30,370 nt of DNA from an uncultured Helcococcus sp. (lineage in GTDB: Bacteria; Bacillota; Clostridia; Tissierellales; Peptoniphilaceae). The DNA lies in NCBI GenBank assembly GCA_947253305.1, contig CAMXYZ010000005.1:1-30370 (forward strand), written 5' to 3'. The position numbers and the translations under genes are program-made. This document shows, piece after piece, positions 23,037 to 30,370 of the stretch. Below the pieces are notes generated by a model. That model ran no database searches and was not told where the DNA came from. It saw only the letters and a program-made list of their open reading frames with translations. Each line of letters begins with the position of its first letter. Position 1 is the first letter of the stretch.

Positions 23037-25022
23037 TCAATTTAATATAATTTTATTTAGCTCATCAAGTCTTTTATCAATTTCGATTTGTAAATTCGGA
23101 TTGATGGTTCCAATTTCGTCTATCATTTTATTTACTTTATCTACTAGTTTTTCATTAAATAAATAATTATTATCAAGTTCAATAAATCCTGATTGATTTA
23201 TACCAAATATTTCTCCGGAACCCCTAATTTCTAGGTCTTTTTTTGCAATTTCAAATCCATCATTATTTTTAGATAAAAAATTTATTTTTTCATCCATACT
23301 AATATTTTCAGGTAATACGAAAAAGCAATATGATTGAAGAGCTGACCTTCCAACTCTTCCCCTTATTTGATGTAATTGTGACATTCCAAATTGATTCGAA
23401 TCATATATAATCACTACTGTAGCATTAGGATTATCAATTCCAACTTCAACTATAGAAGTTGCAATTAATATATCTATATCTCCTCTTATAAAAGAATTTT
23501 GCTTCCTCTCTTTTTCTTCAGGACTCATCTGTCCATGTAATACATCTATATTTAAATCAGTGCTAATATATTTTCTTAGTTTTTTATAAAGAATTTCTAT
23601 AGATTCTAAATATTCGTCTTCTTCTAGTCTTGAAGCGATTATATATACTTGCTCACCAGATTTTGCTTTAGATACTGCAAAATCAATAAACTTTCTTTCT
23701 TGATTAATAGATACAATATAAGATTTTACTGGTAATCTATTACTTGGTTTTGATTTAATAAATGAGATATCTAAATTATTATAAAATGATAAAGCAAGCG
23801 TCCTTGGAATTGGGGTTGCTGAAAGTAATAGAGTATCTGGACTCTTACCTTTTTCAGCCAACATTTTTCTTTGGTACACCCCAAATCTTTGTTGTTCATC
23901 GGTAATTATTAAACCTAAATTATTAAACTCAACTTTTTCTTGAAATAGAGCATGTGTTCCAAATATTATATTTATATCATTTGATTCCAATTTTTTATAA
24001 ATATCTTTTTTGTCTGACGCTTTTGTTGAACCTAATAATATCTCAGGCTTTATTCCTATACTTTCATAAAATTCTTTGTAATTTGTGTAATGCTGTATAG
24101 CTAAAATTTCTGTAGGAGCCATAAAACTAACTTGATAATCGTTCTTGATTGCTATTATTGAAGCTAATATTGCTATTATTGTCTTCCCTGAACCAACATC
24201 CCCTATTAAGATTCTATTCATTCTTTTGTCAGAATACATATCATTTTTAATATCTTCAAGCGAACTAATTTGATCCTTTGTCAATTTGAATTTCAATTTA
24301 TTTATAATTTCTTGTAAATCGTATGGACTATACTTTATATAATCTTTATTTAAACTTTCCATATAAATTTTATTTGTCAATTTATCTAAGAATAAATTTC
24401 TTAAACTCAATTCAAAAATAGATTTATATAGTTCAATATGATTATCAGGCTTGTGAAGTATTCTATACATCTCATTTATTTCATAAATATTATTCTCTTC
24501 ACATAGTTCTTTTGTAAAATAGTCATTTATTGAAAAATTCTTATCAATTAGATAATCCTTAAATTTTATAATTTCTTTACTGGATATTCCTTTTTTAAAA
24601 GAATAGATGGGACTAATCCCACCTATTAAATCATCTTCTATTTCAGAAACTATAGGATTAATTATCGCATTTTTACCTGATTGATATAATCCGAAAAACT
24701 TGTACTCTTTTCCCGATACTAGCTTTTTAGCTGAAAATCTATCATTATACCAAATTATATTTATCTCAGATGTATCATCTTTTGCTTTAATTCTAGTAAC
24801 TGATTTATTTTTTTGATAAAAATAGGTACTTGGAGAATTGATTATCTCTAATTGATAGTAAGATTTAATTCCATTAATTGAATTTATAACCTTAGTTCTT
24901 TGAGACCTATCTTCGTATCGATAAGGCAGATAGGTGTATAAATCACTTGGATTTAAAATATCTAAACTAGCTAAAGCTTCTTTTTTCTTTTCTCCAACGC
25001 CTTTAATATCTGTTAATTTCAT
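23037..25022 (-). CDS. recG: ATP-dependent DNA helicase RecG
   Basis: RecG remodels stalled replication forks and branched DNA. The 661-residue protein has the N-terminal wedge domain (LPYRYEDRS; OB-fold segment about 50-130). The helicase core shows Walker A GDVGSGKT (274-281), MAPTEILAIQH, LSATPIPRTLA and the C-terminal motif VI QIRGRVGRSALQSYCF. Motif II is DEQQ (375-378) in ITDEQQRFGV, whereas RecG proteins usually have DEQH. Length is slightly short, as in many Firmicutes. The start lies 1 nt after fakA with no good ribosome site, suggesting coupled translation. Confidence 0.96.
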   Translation of the reverse strand: MKLTDIKGVGEKKKEALASLDILNPSDLYTYLPYRYEDRSQRTKVINSINGIKSYYQLEIINSPSTYFYQKNKSVTRIKAKDDTSEINIIWYNDRFSAKKLVSGKEYKFFGLYQSGKNAIINPIVSEIEDDLIGGISPIYSFKKGISSKEIIKFKDYLIDKNFSINDYFTKELCEENNIYEINEMYRILHKPDNHIELYKSIFELSLRNLFLDKLTNKIYMESLNKDYIKYSPYDLQEIINKLKFKLTKDQISSLEDIKNDMYSDKRMNRILIGDVGSGKTIIAILASIIAIKNDYQVSFMAPTEILAIQHYTNYKEFYESIGIKPEILLGSTKASDKKDIYKKLESNDINIIFGTHALFQEKVEFNNLGLIITDEQQRFGVYQRKMLAEKGKSPDTLLLSATPIPRTLALSFYNNLDISFIKSKPSNRLPVKSYIVSINQERKFIDFAVSKAKSGEQVYIIASRLEEDEYLESIEILYKKLRKYISTDLNIDVLHGQMSPEEKERKQNSFIRGDIDILIATSIVEVGIDNPNATVVIIYDSNQFGMSQLHQIRGRVGRSALQSYCFFVLPENISMDEKINFLSKNNDGFEIAKKDLEIRGSGEIFGINQSGFIELDNNYLFNEKLVDKVNKMIDEIGTINPNLQIEIDKRLDELNKIILN

Positions 25023-25023
25023 A

Positions 25024-26661
25024 TTATTCTATTGATGCTATATAGTAATATAGTGGTTGTCCACCATAAAGAACTTCAATATCAACATCTGGATATTCTT
25101 CTTCTAATTCTTCTCCAAGAATATTAGCATCGTCCTCATTAATATCTTCCCCATAATATAGTGAAATTATAAATGAATCTTCGTTCATTGATTGTTCAAT
25201 AAGATTTTTCATAGTATCTTTAATATCATTTCCAACTACTACTATCTTTCCATTTTTCAATCCGATTATATCATCTTTATTAATTTCTAAATCTCCAGAT
25301 TTTGTATCTCTAACAGCATATGTTAATTGAAGATTTGTTGTAGTATCTAAAGAATCGATCATGTTTTGTGTATTAGTTTTAATATCTTCATTTTCATCAA
25401 AATTAATTAAAGCAGTAAATGCTTGTGGAATTGAATGAGTTTCTATAACTATTAAATTACTGTCAACCATATCAATCGCTTGTTTTGCAGCCAATACAAT
25501 ATTCTTATTGTTTGGGAAGATATAAACATTATCAGCATGAACTTCATTCACAGCTTTAACAATATCTTCTGTAGAAGGATTCATAGTTTGTCCACCTTTA
25601 ATCAATTTGTCTACCCCAAATTGTTCAAATATATTATCAAATCCTTCACCGATTGTTACACTCACAAATCCGTAGTTTTTCTTTTCTTTTTTCTCTTGTG
25701 CTTTTTGAGCTTCCATTTTTCTATTAACTTCTGCATTTTGGAATCTCATATTTTCAATTTTAATATCACTTAGTTCTCCACGAGCTCTAGCTAATGATAA
25801 AACTTTACCTGGATCATCTGTATGAATATGTGTTTTAATTAGATTATCTGAACCTACACATACTATTGAATCTCCATATTTTTGAATTATATCTTTAAAT
25901 TCTTCATATGATTGTGTACCATCATGGTTTATTAAAAACTCTGTACAATATCCATATACTATATCTTCTGGTTTGACATCTGAATGATGAGAAATACTAT
26001 CTGTAATATCCATATTCTTTACTTCTTCAGAGGTAAATTTGGATTCGATCACTTCTCCTCTCAACGCTTTATTAAAGCCTTCTAATAGGAATAATAAACC
26101 TTGCCCACCAGCATCCACTACTCCTGCTTCTTTAAGTACAGGTAGCATTTCAGGTGTCATATTTAATGCCCTATTACCCTCAGCTAAAATGTCACCTAAA
26201 AATACTTGAATATCATCATATTTTAAGAATTCTTTTCTTGCAAATTCAGCAATCATTCTACTTACAGTAAGAATAGTACCTTCTGTAGGTTTTAATACAG
26301 CTTTATAAGCCGTATCTCTAGCAGCTTCTAATGCTTCAACTACATTAACTATTTCCATTACTTCTACTTTTTCAATAACCGAAGATACACCTCTACATAA
26401 TTGGGATAAAATAACTCCTGAGTTTCCTCTAGCTCCCATTAATGATCCTGTAGAAAGCGCCTTCGCAATATATTGATTTGTATCTTCTGCCTCTGCTAAT
26501 TTTCTCATAACAGAGTTAAAAGTTAATGACATATTAGTTCCTGTGTCCCCATCCGGCACTGGAAATACATTAAGACCATTAACATATTCTTTATTAGATT
26601 CAAGAGATTCGTAAGCTCCAATTAGCCCCTTTCTTAAATCTTTTGCATTAATACTTTTCAT
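25024..26661 (-). CDS. fakA: Fatty acid kinase ATP-binding subunit FakA (YloV/DAK family)
   Basis: FakA binds ATP and phosphorylates fatty acids held by a FakB (DegV) partner, giving acyl phosphate. The 545-residue protein has a DhaL-type kinase domain with NVFPVPDGDTGTNMSLT (acids D37 and D39), GARGNSGVILSQ, KPTEGTILTV and DAGGQGLLFLLEG. A middle region contains CTEFLI and IHTDDPGKVL, and a C-terminal YloV domain has NNKNIVLAAKQA. Length matches FakA. AGGGG lies before the ATG, 7 nt after asp23; the asp23-yloV pair is standard in Firmicutes. A likely partner DegV gene lies 1.2 kb beyond asp23. Confidence 0.93.
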   Translation of the reverse strand: MKSINAKDLRKGLIGAYESLESNKEYVNGLNVFPVPDGDTGTNMSLTFNSVMRKLAEAEDTNQYIAKALSTGSLMGARGNSGVILSQLCRGVSSVIEKVEVMEIVNVVEALEAARDTAYKAVLKPTEGTILTVSRMIAEFARKEFLKYDDIQVFLGDILAEGNRALNMTPEMLPVLKEAGVVDAGGQGLLFLLEGFNKALRGEVIESKFTSEEVKNMDITDSISHHSDVKPEDIVYGYCTEFLINHDGTQSYEEFKDIIQKYGDSIVCVGSDNLIKTHIHTDDPGKVLSLARARGELSDIKIENMRFQNAEVNRKMEAQKAQEKKEKKNYGFVSVTIGEGFDNIFEQFGVDKLIKGGQTMNPSTEDIVKAVNEVHADNVYIFPNNKNIVLAAKQAIDMVDSNLIVIETHSIPQAFTALINFDENEDIKTNTQNMIDSLDTTTNLQLTYAVRDTKSGDLEINKDDIIGLKNGKIVVVGNDIKDTMKNLIEQSMNEDSFIISLYYGEDINEDDANILGEELEEEYPDVDIEVLYGGQPLYYYIASIE

Positions 26662-26668
26662 TGTCCCC

Positions 26669-27022
26669 TCACTCTACTCTTATACTCTGTACAATAATAT
26701 TTACTGAATTCACTTTTAAATTTGTATTTTTTTCAATATTATATTTAACTTTTTCAATAATATTTTCTGCAACAACAGCAATTCTTACACCGAATTCCAT
26801 CATTACATTTAAATCGACATCCACTATATCATCATAGATAGTTACATTAACACCTTTTGTTTTATTATTAAATTTCAATAATTCAAATATACCGTCTCTA
26901 GTATTTCTCGCTACAAGTCCAACTATACCGTATGAAGCTTGTGCAGATTCTGCTGCAATAGTAGCAATTACTTTTTCATCAATAACGATTCTTCCTAAAT
27001 CATTTTTAATTGTAGCTGACAT
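26669..27022 (-). CDS. Asp23/YloU family protein
   Basis: This 117-residue protein belongs to the Asp23/YloU family (DUF322). Features are GRIVIDEKVIATIAAESAQ, SYGIVGLVARN, GVNVTIYDDIVDVDLNVMMEFG and the C-terminal VNSVNIIVQSIRVE. Family members are small envelope-associated or alkaline-shock proteins; the YloU type always accompanies yloV/fakA and its molecular role is not established. AGGAGG lies before the ATG. It is the first gene of the six-gene operon ending at 21508. Confidence 0.93.
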   Translation of the reverse strand: MSATIKNDLGRIVIDEKVIATIAAESAQASYGIVGLVARNTRDGIFELLKFNNKTKGVNVTIYDDIVDVDLNVMMEFGVRIAVVAENIIEKVKYNIEKNTNLKVNSVNIIVQSIRVE

Positions 27023-27048
27023 ATTGTCCTCCTTTTTATGATATATAA

Positions 27049-27077
27049 ATTATAACAGTATTAGCAATAACTTGCAA
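27049..27077 (-). promoter_or_regulatory. Promoter of the asp23-fakA-recG-rsmD-coaD operon
   Basis: On the minus strand TTGCAA (27077-27072), a 17-nt spacer and TATAAT (27054-27049), with TG one base before the -10. The -35 hexamer TTGCAA is its own reverse complement and is also the -35 of the divergent rpmB promoter. Confidence 0.82.
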
Positions 27078-27101
27078 AATTTTAATGCTTTATGTTATAA
27101 T
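27072..27101 (+). promoter_or_regulatory. Promoter of rpmB
   Basis: TTGCAA (27072-27077), an 18-nt spacer and TATAAT (27096-27101), with TG at 27093-27094 giving an extended -10. Transcription would begin near 27108. The -35 is shared with the divergent asp23 promoter. Confidence 0.82.
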
Positions 27102-27141
27102 ATTTCGAGTAATAACAAACTATTAATATGGAGGTATAATT

Positions 27142-27357
27142 ATGGCAAGAGAATGTGCAATTACAGGCAAAAAGAAAAAAGCTGGTAATATAGTAACACA
27201 CGCAAATAGAAAAATTAAAAGATCTTTCAAACCAAATTTACAAAAAGTTAAAGTAGTAAAAGATGGTAAAGTTCAAAAACTATGGGTTTCTACAAAAGCT
27301 ATTAAATCTGGTTTAGTTGAAAGACCAAGCTACACAAATAATGTAGAAGCTGAATAA
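27142..27357 (+). CDS. rpmB: 50S ribosomal protein bL28
   Basis: The 71-residue basic protein begins MARECAITGKKKKAGN and continues HANRKIKRSFKPNLQKVKV and LWVSTKAIKSGLVERP, the bL28 pattern. It has one cysteine only, so it is the zinc-free type. A short extra C-terminal tail (YTNNVEAE) is present. GGAGGT lies 6 nt before the ATG. It has its own promoter and a terminator at 27373-27398. rpmB opposite asp23-yloV is the usual Firmicutes arrangement. Confidence 0.97.
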   Translation: MARECAITGKKKKAGNIVTHANRKIKRSFKPNLQKVKVVKDGKVQKLWVSTKAIKSGLVERPSYTNNVEAE

Positions 27358-27372
27358 TTTTTTGTTATTTGC

Positions 27373-27398
27373 AAAACTATTGTTAATTCAATAGTTTT
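27373..27398 (+). terminator. Rho-independent terminator of rpmB
   Basis: Perfect 10-bp arms AAAACTATTG (27373-27382) and CAATAGTTTT (27389-27398), a 6-nt loop, then a run of T. It lies 15 nt after the rpmB stop. Confidence 0.9.
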
Positions 27399-27412
27399 TT
27401 TATTTTAAATAG

Positions 27413-27447
27413 ATAGGAGCTAAAGCAAAAATCGCCTTAGCTCCTAT
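27413..27447 (-). terminator. Hairpin after the zinc-ribbon protein gene, probable terminator
   Basis: Perfect 11-bp arms ATAGGAGCTAA (27413-27423) and TTAGCTCCTAT (27437-27447), with a possible GC/GC inner pair. It lies 2 nt after the stop of the zinc-ribbon gene. The T tract on the minus strand is poor (CTATTTAAAA), so termination may be partial. Confidence 0.65.
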
Positions 27448-27449
27448 AA

Positions 27450-27845
27450 TTATGTTCTAATATTCATTATATTCTCACATTTAGGACATTTTAGTTTAAT
27501 CTTGCCCTTATGCTTAGGTACCCTAAGATCAGCTTTGCAATTATCGCAAGTTAGATATTTATAACCATCCTTACCAAAAGTAAAGTTTCTAAATCTAATA
27601 ATTTTTCTTCTGATGTTATTAGTTTTTTGCAAATATATCTGATTTTCTCTAATTCTTTTATCTAAATTTCTTGAAAAAACTCTAAAATTTGCGTATAAAA
27701 TTAATGCTAAAGATATAATTGTAAGAGTTTTTATTTTGAAAATAGATCCAAAAGCTAAAAACGCAAGAGAAAGATACATTACAAACTTTGTAAATTGATC
27801 AGCTCCATTTCTACCTTTTAAGAAATTATATAATTTATTTTTCAT
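27450..27845 (-). CDS. Small membrane protein with C-terminal zinc ribbon
   Basis: The function is unknown. The 131-residue protein has two hydrophobic helices at about 19-36 and 39-56 and a basic stretch at 57-87. A C-terminal four-cysteine zinc ribbon has C100-x2-C103 and C120-x2-C123 around ADLRVPKHKGKIKLKCP. This ribbon resembles those in bacterial membrane or RNA-binding proteins. The topology suggests a cytoplasmic ribbon tethered to the membrane. The start follows the degV stop by 7 nt with AGGTAA before it, so the two are co-transcribed. Similar short proteins occur in clostridia without assigned roles. Confidence 0.8.
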   Translation of the reverse strand: MKNKLYNFLKGRNGADQFTKFVMYLSLAFLAFGSIFKIKTLTIISLALILYANFRVFSRNLDKRIRENQIYLQKTNNIRRKIIRFRNFTFGKDGYKYLTCDNCKADLRVPKHKGKIKLKCPKCENIMNIRT

Positions 27846-27852
27846 TTATTAC

Positions 27853-28695
27853 CTACTTCTTAACGAACCCAACCATTATTGTCCCAGGACCTACATGTGT
27901 TCCAACTACAGATCCTAAATCTTGTGTCCAGTAATCTTCTATATTATTTTTCACTGCTATTTCATCTATAAGTAAATCTAATTCTTCTCCAGCACTTATA
28001 TGAGCAAATGCTATTGGGTAATTTGAATCAAATTTTTCTTTATCGAATATTTCTACGACTTTTTTAATTGCTGCTTTTTTGCCTCTAGCTTTATCTAGGC
28101 TAGTTATTTCGCCTAATTGCATGGAAAGTATAGGCTTTACATTAAGTACGCTACCAATAAATGCTTGTGTAGATGAAAGTCTTCCTCCTTTGTGAAGATA
28201 TTTTAATGTGTCTACGTATCCGCACATTTTAACTTTTAATTTTATAGATTCAATTTGATTTACAATTTCATCAATTTTTCGTCCTTCTTGAATTAAATCA
28301 TATGCAATTTTCAATAATATTGCTAAACCAGCAGAAACTGTTTCCGAATCTATCAAATATATATTATCATTAGAAATACTTTCTTTTGCTATATTTGCAG
28401 AATTAAATGTACCACTTAGTTTTGATGCAATTCCTATATATAATACTTTGTTTCCCTTTTCCAATTCTTCTCTAAATACTTCCTCAAATTGAAGAGGTGT
28501 AGGTTGAGAAGTAGTAGGTAATTCTTCAGATTCTTCTAGTTTTTTAACAAATTTTTCTTGTGTTAAATCTATTCCATCCAAATATTGTTTCTCTGAAAAA
28601 TGAACATTTAATGGGATAACTTTGATATCCATATCTTCAGATATTTTATTATCTCTATCCCAAGTACTATCTGTTATCAATGTTATTTTTTGCAT
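27853..28695 (-). CDS. DegV family fatty-acid-binding protein (FakB-like)
   Basis: DegV proteins bind a fatty acid in a tunnel; those called FakB present it to FakA for phosphorylation. The 280-residue protein shows the family pattern: LITDSTWD at the N-terminus, VIPLNVHF, LPTTSQPTPLQFEEVF with the conserved TTSQP, GIASKLSGTFNSANIA, LKYLHKGGRLS and the C-terminal THVGPGTIMVGFV. GGAGGTG lies before the ATG. Because fakA is encoded in the same window, a FakB role is plausible. Which fatty acid it prefers cannot be read from the sequence. Confidence 0.92.
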   Translation of the reverse strand: MQKITLITDSTWDRDNKISEDMDIKVIPLNVHFSEKQYLDGIDLTQEKFVKKLEESEELPTTSQPTPLQFEEVFREELEKGNKVLYIGIASKLSGTFNSANIAKESISNDNIYLIDSETVSAGLAILLKIAYDLIQEGRKIDEIVNQIESIKLKVKMCGYVDTLKYLHKGGRLSSTQAFIGSVLNVKPILSMQLGEITSLDKARGKKAAIKKVVEIFDKEKFDSNYPIAFAHISAGEELDLLIDEIAVKNNIEDYWTQDLGSVVGTHVGPGTIMVGFVKK

Positions 28696-28712
28696 TTAAT
28701 CACCTCCGTTGA

Positions 28713-28731
28713 TGGATAATATACCTATCCA
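28713..28731. promoter_or_regulatory. 19-bp palindrome over the degV -10 element, candidate operator
   Basis: TGGATA (28713-28718) and TATCCA (28726-28731) form a perfect inverted repeat with 7 nt between. It covers the -10 element and the bases upstream of it. Binding of a repressor here would block the promoter. No regulator is known from the window. Confidence 0.45.
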
Positions 28732-28746
28732 CATACTATATTACAA
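28718..28746 (-). promoter_or_regulatory. Promoter of the degV gene
   Basis: On the minus strand TTGTAA (28746-28741), a 17-nt spacer and TATATT (28723-28718). Transcription would start near 28711, only about 15 nt before the ATG. GGAGGTG lies at 28707-28701, so the leader is just long enough to hold it. Confidence 0.65.
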
Positions 28747-28778
28747 TTTAATTAAGTGTGAAATATGTAGAAAATATA

Positions 28779-28812
28779 AAAGTACTAAAACAAATAATTG
28801 ATCTAGTACTTT
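28779..28812 (-). terminator. Terminator after the lipoprotein gene
   Basis: Perfect 9-bp arms AAAGTACTA (28779-28787) and TAGTACTTT (28804-28812) with a 16-nt loop, followed on the minus strand by TTTTATATTTT. It lies 13 nt after the lipoprotein stop. Confidence 0.78.
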
Positions 28813-28825
28813 ACAATTTTTATAA

Positions 28826-30316
28826 TTAAGGATATATAATATAAGAATTTAATTTATACAATTTATTATATTCTCTATACAATGGTTCAATATTTTCTTT
28901 ACCTACCCAGTTAATCATTACCATCTCATATTCATCAACATTTTGAATTATAAATAATGGTGTGGTACCAATAAAATTGAAATATATTGGATACATTTCT
29001 AATGAGTCTTTGGTTTGAATTAATATATATTTCTTATCCGGTGATACAGTAGCTCCAATAGCTCCTGGTCTTCTAGAAAGAATTTCTCTCCAAGCTAAAT
29101 CCCTATTTTCATTACCAGCAATATTTATAATTGGAGAAAGTTTTAGTGCATATTCTGTACTTATTTTCTTTCCTGTGCTTTTTGAATCTAAATTAATATT
29201 AGATATAAATTGCCAATTATTGACTCTTCGTTTTAATCCAATATTCGATAAATCTGCATTTGATGGGAATAATTCTAAATCTGCTCTATTTAATAATATA
29301 TTAAGATTCTCATTAAATCTTGTTAATAATATATCTTTACCTTCTGTACCAGCTATATTACTAATCTTAAGAGGATCTTTACTAGAAAGTTTTGATATAT
29401 TAAATATATTATAATTTTGAGAAATACTGTCTGACAAATAATTAAAATTTGTAACGGCAATAAAATCTGGATTTACATAATCAATTCTTCTAAAAATATT
29501 GTCCGAGATATTATTAATTTTTTCTTTTTTGTCTATGAATGTAGGGTTTGCACTTAAAGTAAAATTATTAAAACCTTCATCCGTCTTATTAATAGTAGTT
29601 GCTACAGTCCACAGCCCTGTAGATCTAGGTACTACTATATCTTCAGTCTTCATTATATAAGGTTTTGTATCTTCTTTAGATTTTTTCATATAATAAGTAT
29701 AGTAATCGTAATTTATTTGTTCTTGTTCACTAGAGTCTCTTTTTCTAAATGAAACAGCTAATCCAAAATCATTATCTTCTTGCTTATCTTCTCCACGAAT
29801 AATCGCTTGTACTGCTAAAAATTTATCATCTTCTTCTTTTTGACTTATATCAGATTTTTTTTCAAATACTAGTATTTTACCTAAACTTAATGAAATTAAT
29901 TTATTATCCTCAATCTTGATAAATTCCTGTGAATATGAAAGATCATTAGAAAACTTTATTACAGTAACATTATCAAGTTTATATTCAAAAAAATCAGGAA
30001 CTTCAGCTAGATTTGAACTCATATAGCTATTAAAATTAACATATCTAGATTCAATTTTTGGGTTTAATGTATAATTTCCGTCACTTTCTATTACTGATTT
30101 AGACAAGAATAATTCTTCTTTATCAGCATCTTCCAAAACCGTTTTCTTGAAAGTATCGTATATCTCTGTTAATTCCCAAACTCCTGATACAGATAATTTA
30201 GTTTCTGGTCTAACTATATTAGTTGTACCTTTTTCAATATCAGGTTTATTAAATGATGAACAAGCTGTAAATATAAATATAAACGCAATCAGTATAATTA
30301 ATTTATTTTTCTTCAT
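28826..30316 (-). CDS. Large lipoprotein encoded with a sensor histidine kinase
   Basis: I do not recognise the family. The protein has a lipoprotein signal: MKKNK, a hydrophobic stretch, then the lipobox FTAC with C19. About 475 residues of mostly beta-strand-like, Asn/Asp/Lys-rich sequence follow. A GVWELTEI motif near residue 45 and a SPDKKYILIQ-type strand near the C-terminus suggest a beta-barrel or propeller fold. Three starts exist in a row (TTG 30322, ATG 30319, ATG 30316). AGAGGAG is 6 nt before ATG 30316, which gives 496 residues and a compact signal peptide. The gene begins inside the end of the kinase gene, which suggests a joint role in signal sensing. Confidence 0.85.
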   Translation of the reverse strand: MKKNKLIILIAFIFIFTACSSFNKPDIEKGTTNIVRPETKLSVSGVWELTEIYDTFKKTVLEDADKEELFLSKSVIESDGNYTLNPKIESRYVNFNSYMSSNLAEVPDFFEYKLDNVTVIKFSNDLSYSQEFIKIEDNKLISLSLGKILVFEKKSDISQKEEDDKFLAVQAIIRGEDKQEDNDFGLAVSFRKRDSSEQEQINYDYYTYYMKKSKEDTKPYIMKTEDIVVPRSTGLWTVATTINKTDEGFNNFTLSANPTFIDKKEKINNISDNIFRRIDYVNPDFIAVTNFNYLSDSISQNYNIFNISKLSSKDPLKISNIAGTEGKDILLTRFNENLNILLNRADLELFPSNADLSNIGLKRRVNNWQFISNINLDSKSTGKKISTEYALKLSPIINIAGNENRDLAWREILSRRPGAIGATVSPDKKYILIQTKDSLEMYPIYFNFIGTTPLFIIQNVDEYEMVMINWVGKENIEPLYREYNKLYKLNSYIIYP

Positions 30317-30370
30317 CATCAACTCCTCTAGGCAATATGAAACTAACAGTTGTCCCCTCTCCCTCTGTAC
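30303..30370 (-). CDS. Sensor histidine kinase, C-terminal end only
   Basis: The window edge cuts this gene. The last 21 codons before the TAA at 30305-30303 read TEGEGTTVSFILPRG and then an acidic tail. GxGTTxxFxLP is the typical final strand of the histidine-kinase ATPase domain. It overlaps the lipoprotein start by 14 bp, and its last codons supply the lipoprotein ribosome site. A response regulator gene would be expected further upstream, outside the window. Confidence 0.75.
   Translation of the reverse strand, partial: TEGEGTTVSFILPRGVDDEEK

Overview
This is a 30.4-kb stretch of a very AT-rich bacterial chromosome carrying almost only core genes. Low GC, strong AGGAGG-type ribosome sites, and the gene orders rpsP-khpA-rimM-trmD-rplS, plsX-acpP-rnc, asp23-fakA-recG-rsmD-coaD and dprA-yraN-rnhB-rbgA point to the Firmicutes. 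A UPF0122 gene next to ffh, a sortase NPKTG signal, DegV proteins and FNT/MATE transporters fit an anaerobic Gram-positive coccus of the Tissierellia/Peptoniphilaceae type. That placement rests on gene content and order only. No tRNA, rRNA, CRISPR, insertion sequence or prophage was seen.

Layout. Bases 1-37 are not biological: 4-37 match the Illumina Nextera read-2 adapter with the Tn5 mosaic end, so the contig really begins at base 38, inside dprA. On the minus strand, reading right to left: (a) rbgA-rnhB-yraN-dprA (about 2705 to 38); (b) ylxM-ffh-rpsP-khpA-rimM-trmD-rplS (6741 to 2811), from a near-consensus promoter at 6778-6806 to a terminator at 2758-2800; (c) plsX-acpP-rnc, a terminator, then smc-ftsY (13682 to 6927); (d) rpmF alone between its own promoter and terminator; (e) ackA, divergent from plus-strand tmcAL; (f) a sortase-anchored 5'-nucleotidase; (g) an FNT channel, convergent with a plus-strand MATE pump; (h) asp23-fakA-recG-rsmD-coaD and a coiled-coil protein gene (27022 to 21508), divergent from plus-strand rpmB; (i) a DegV/FakB gene with a zinc-ribbon membrane protein; (j) a lipoprotein gene overlapping the 3' end of a histidine kinase gene at the right edge.

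How the genes fit together. Clusters b and c join protein targeting (Ffh, FtsY), ribosome and tRNA maturation (RimM, TrmD, RbgA, bS16, bL19), RNA processing (RNase III) and chromosome organisation (Smc). PlsX, ACP, FakA and a DegV/FakB protein could together form an exogenous fatty-acid incorporation route. AckA and TmcAL share a promoter region and both handle acetate.

No wholly new system is evident. The most interesting points are regulatory: a palindromic -35 element apparently shared by two divergent core promoters; inverted repeats over the ylxM, ackA/tmcAL and degV promoters; a long charged tail on ribosomal protein bS16; and a translationally coupled sensor kinase and lipoprotein.
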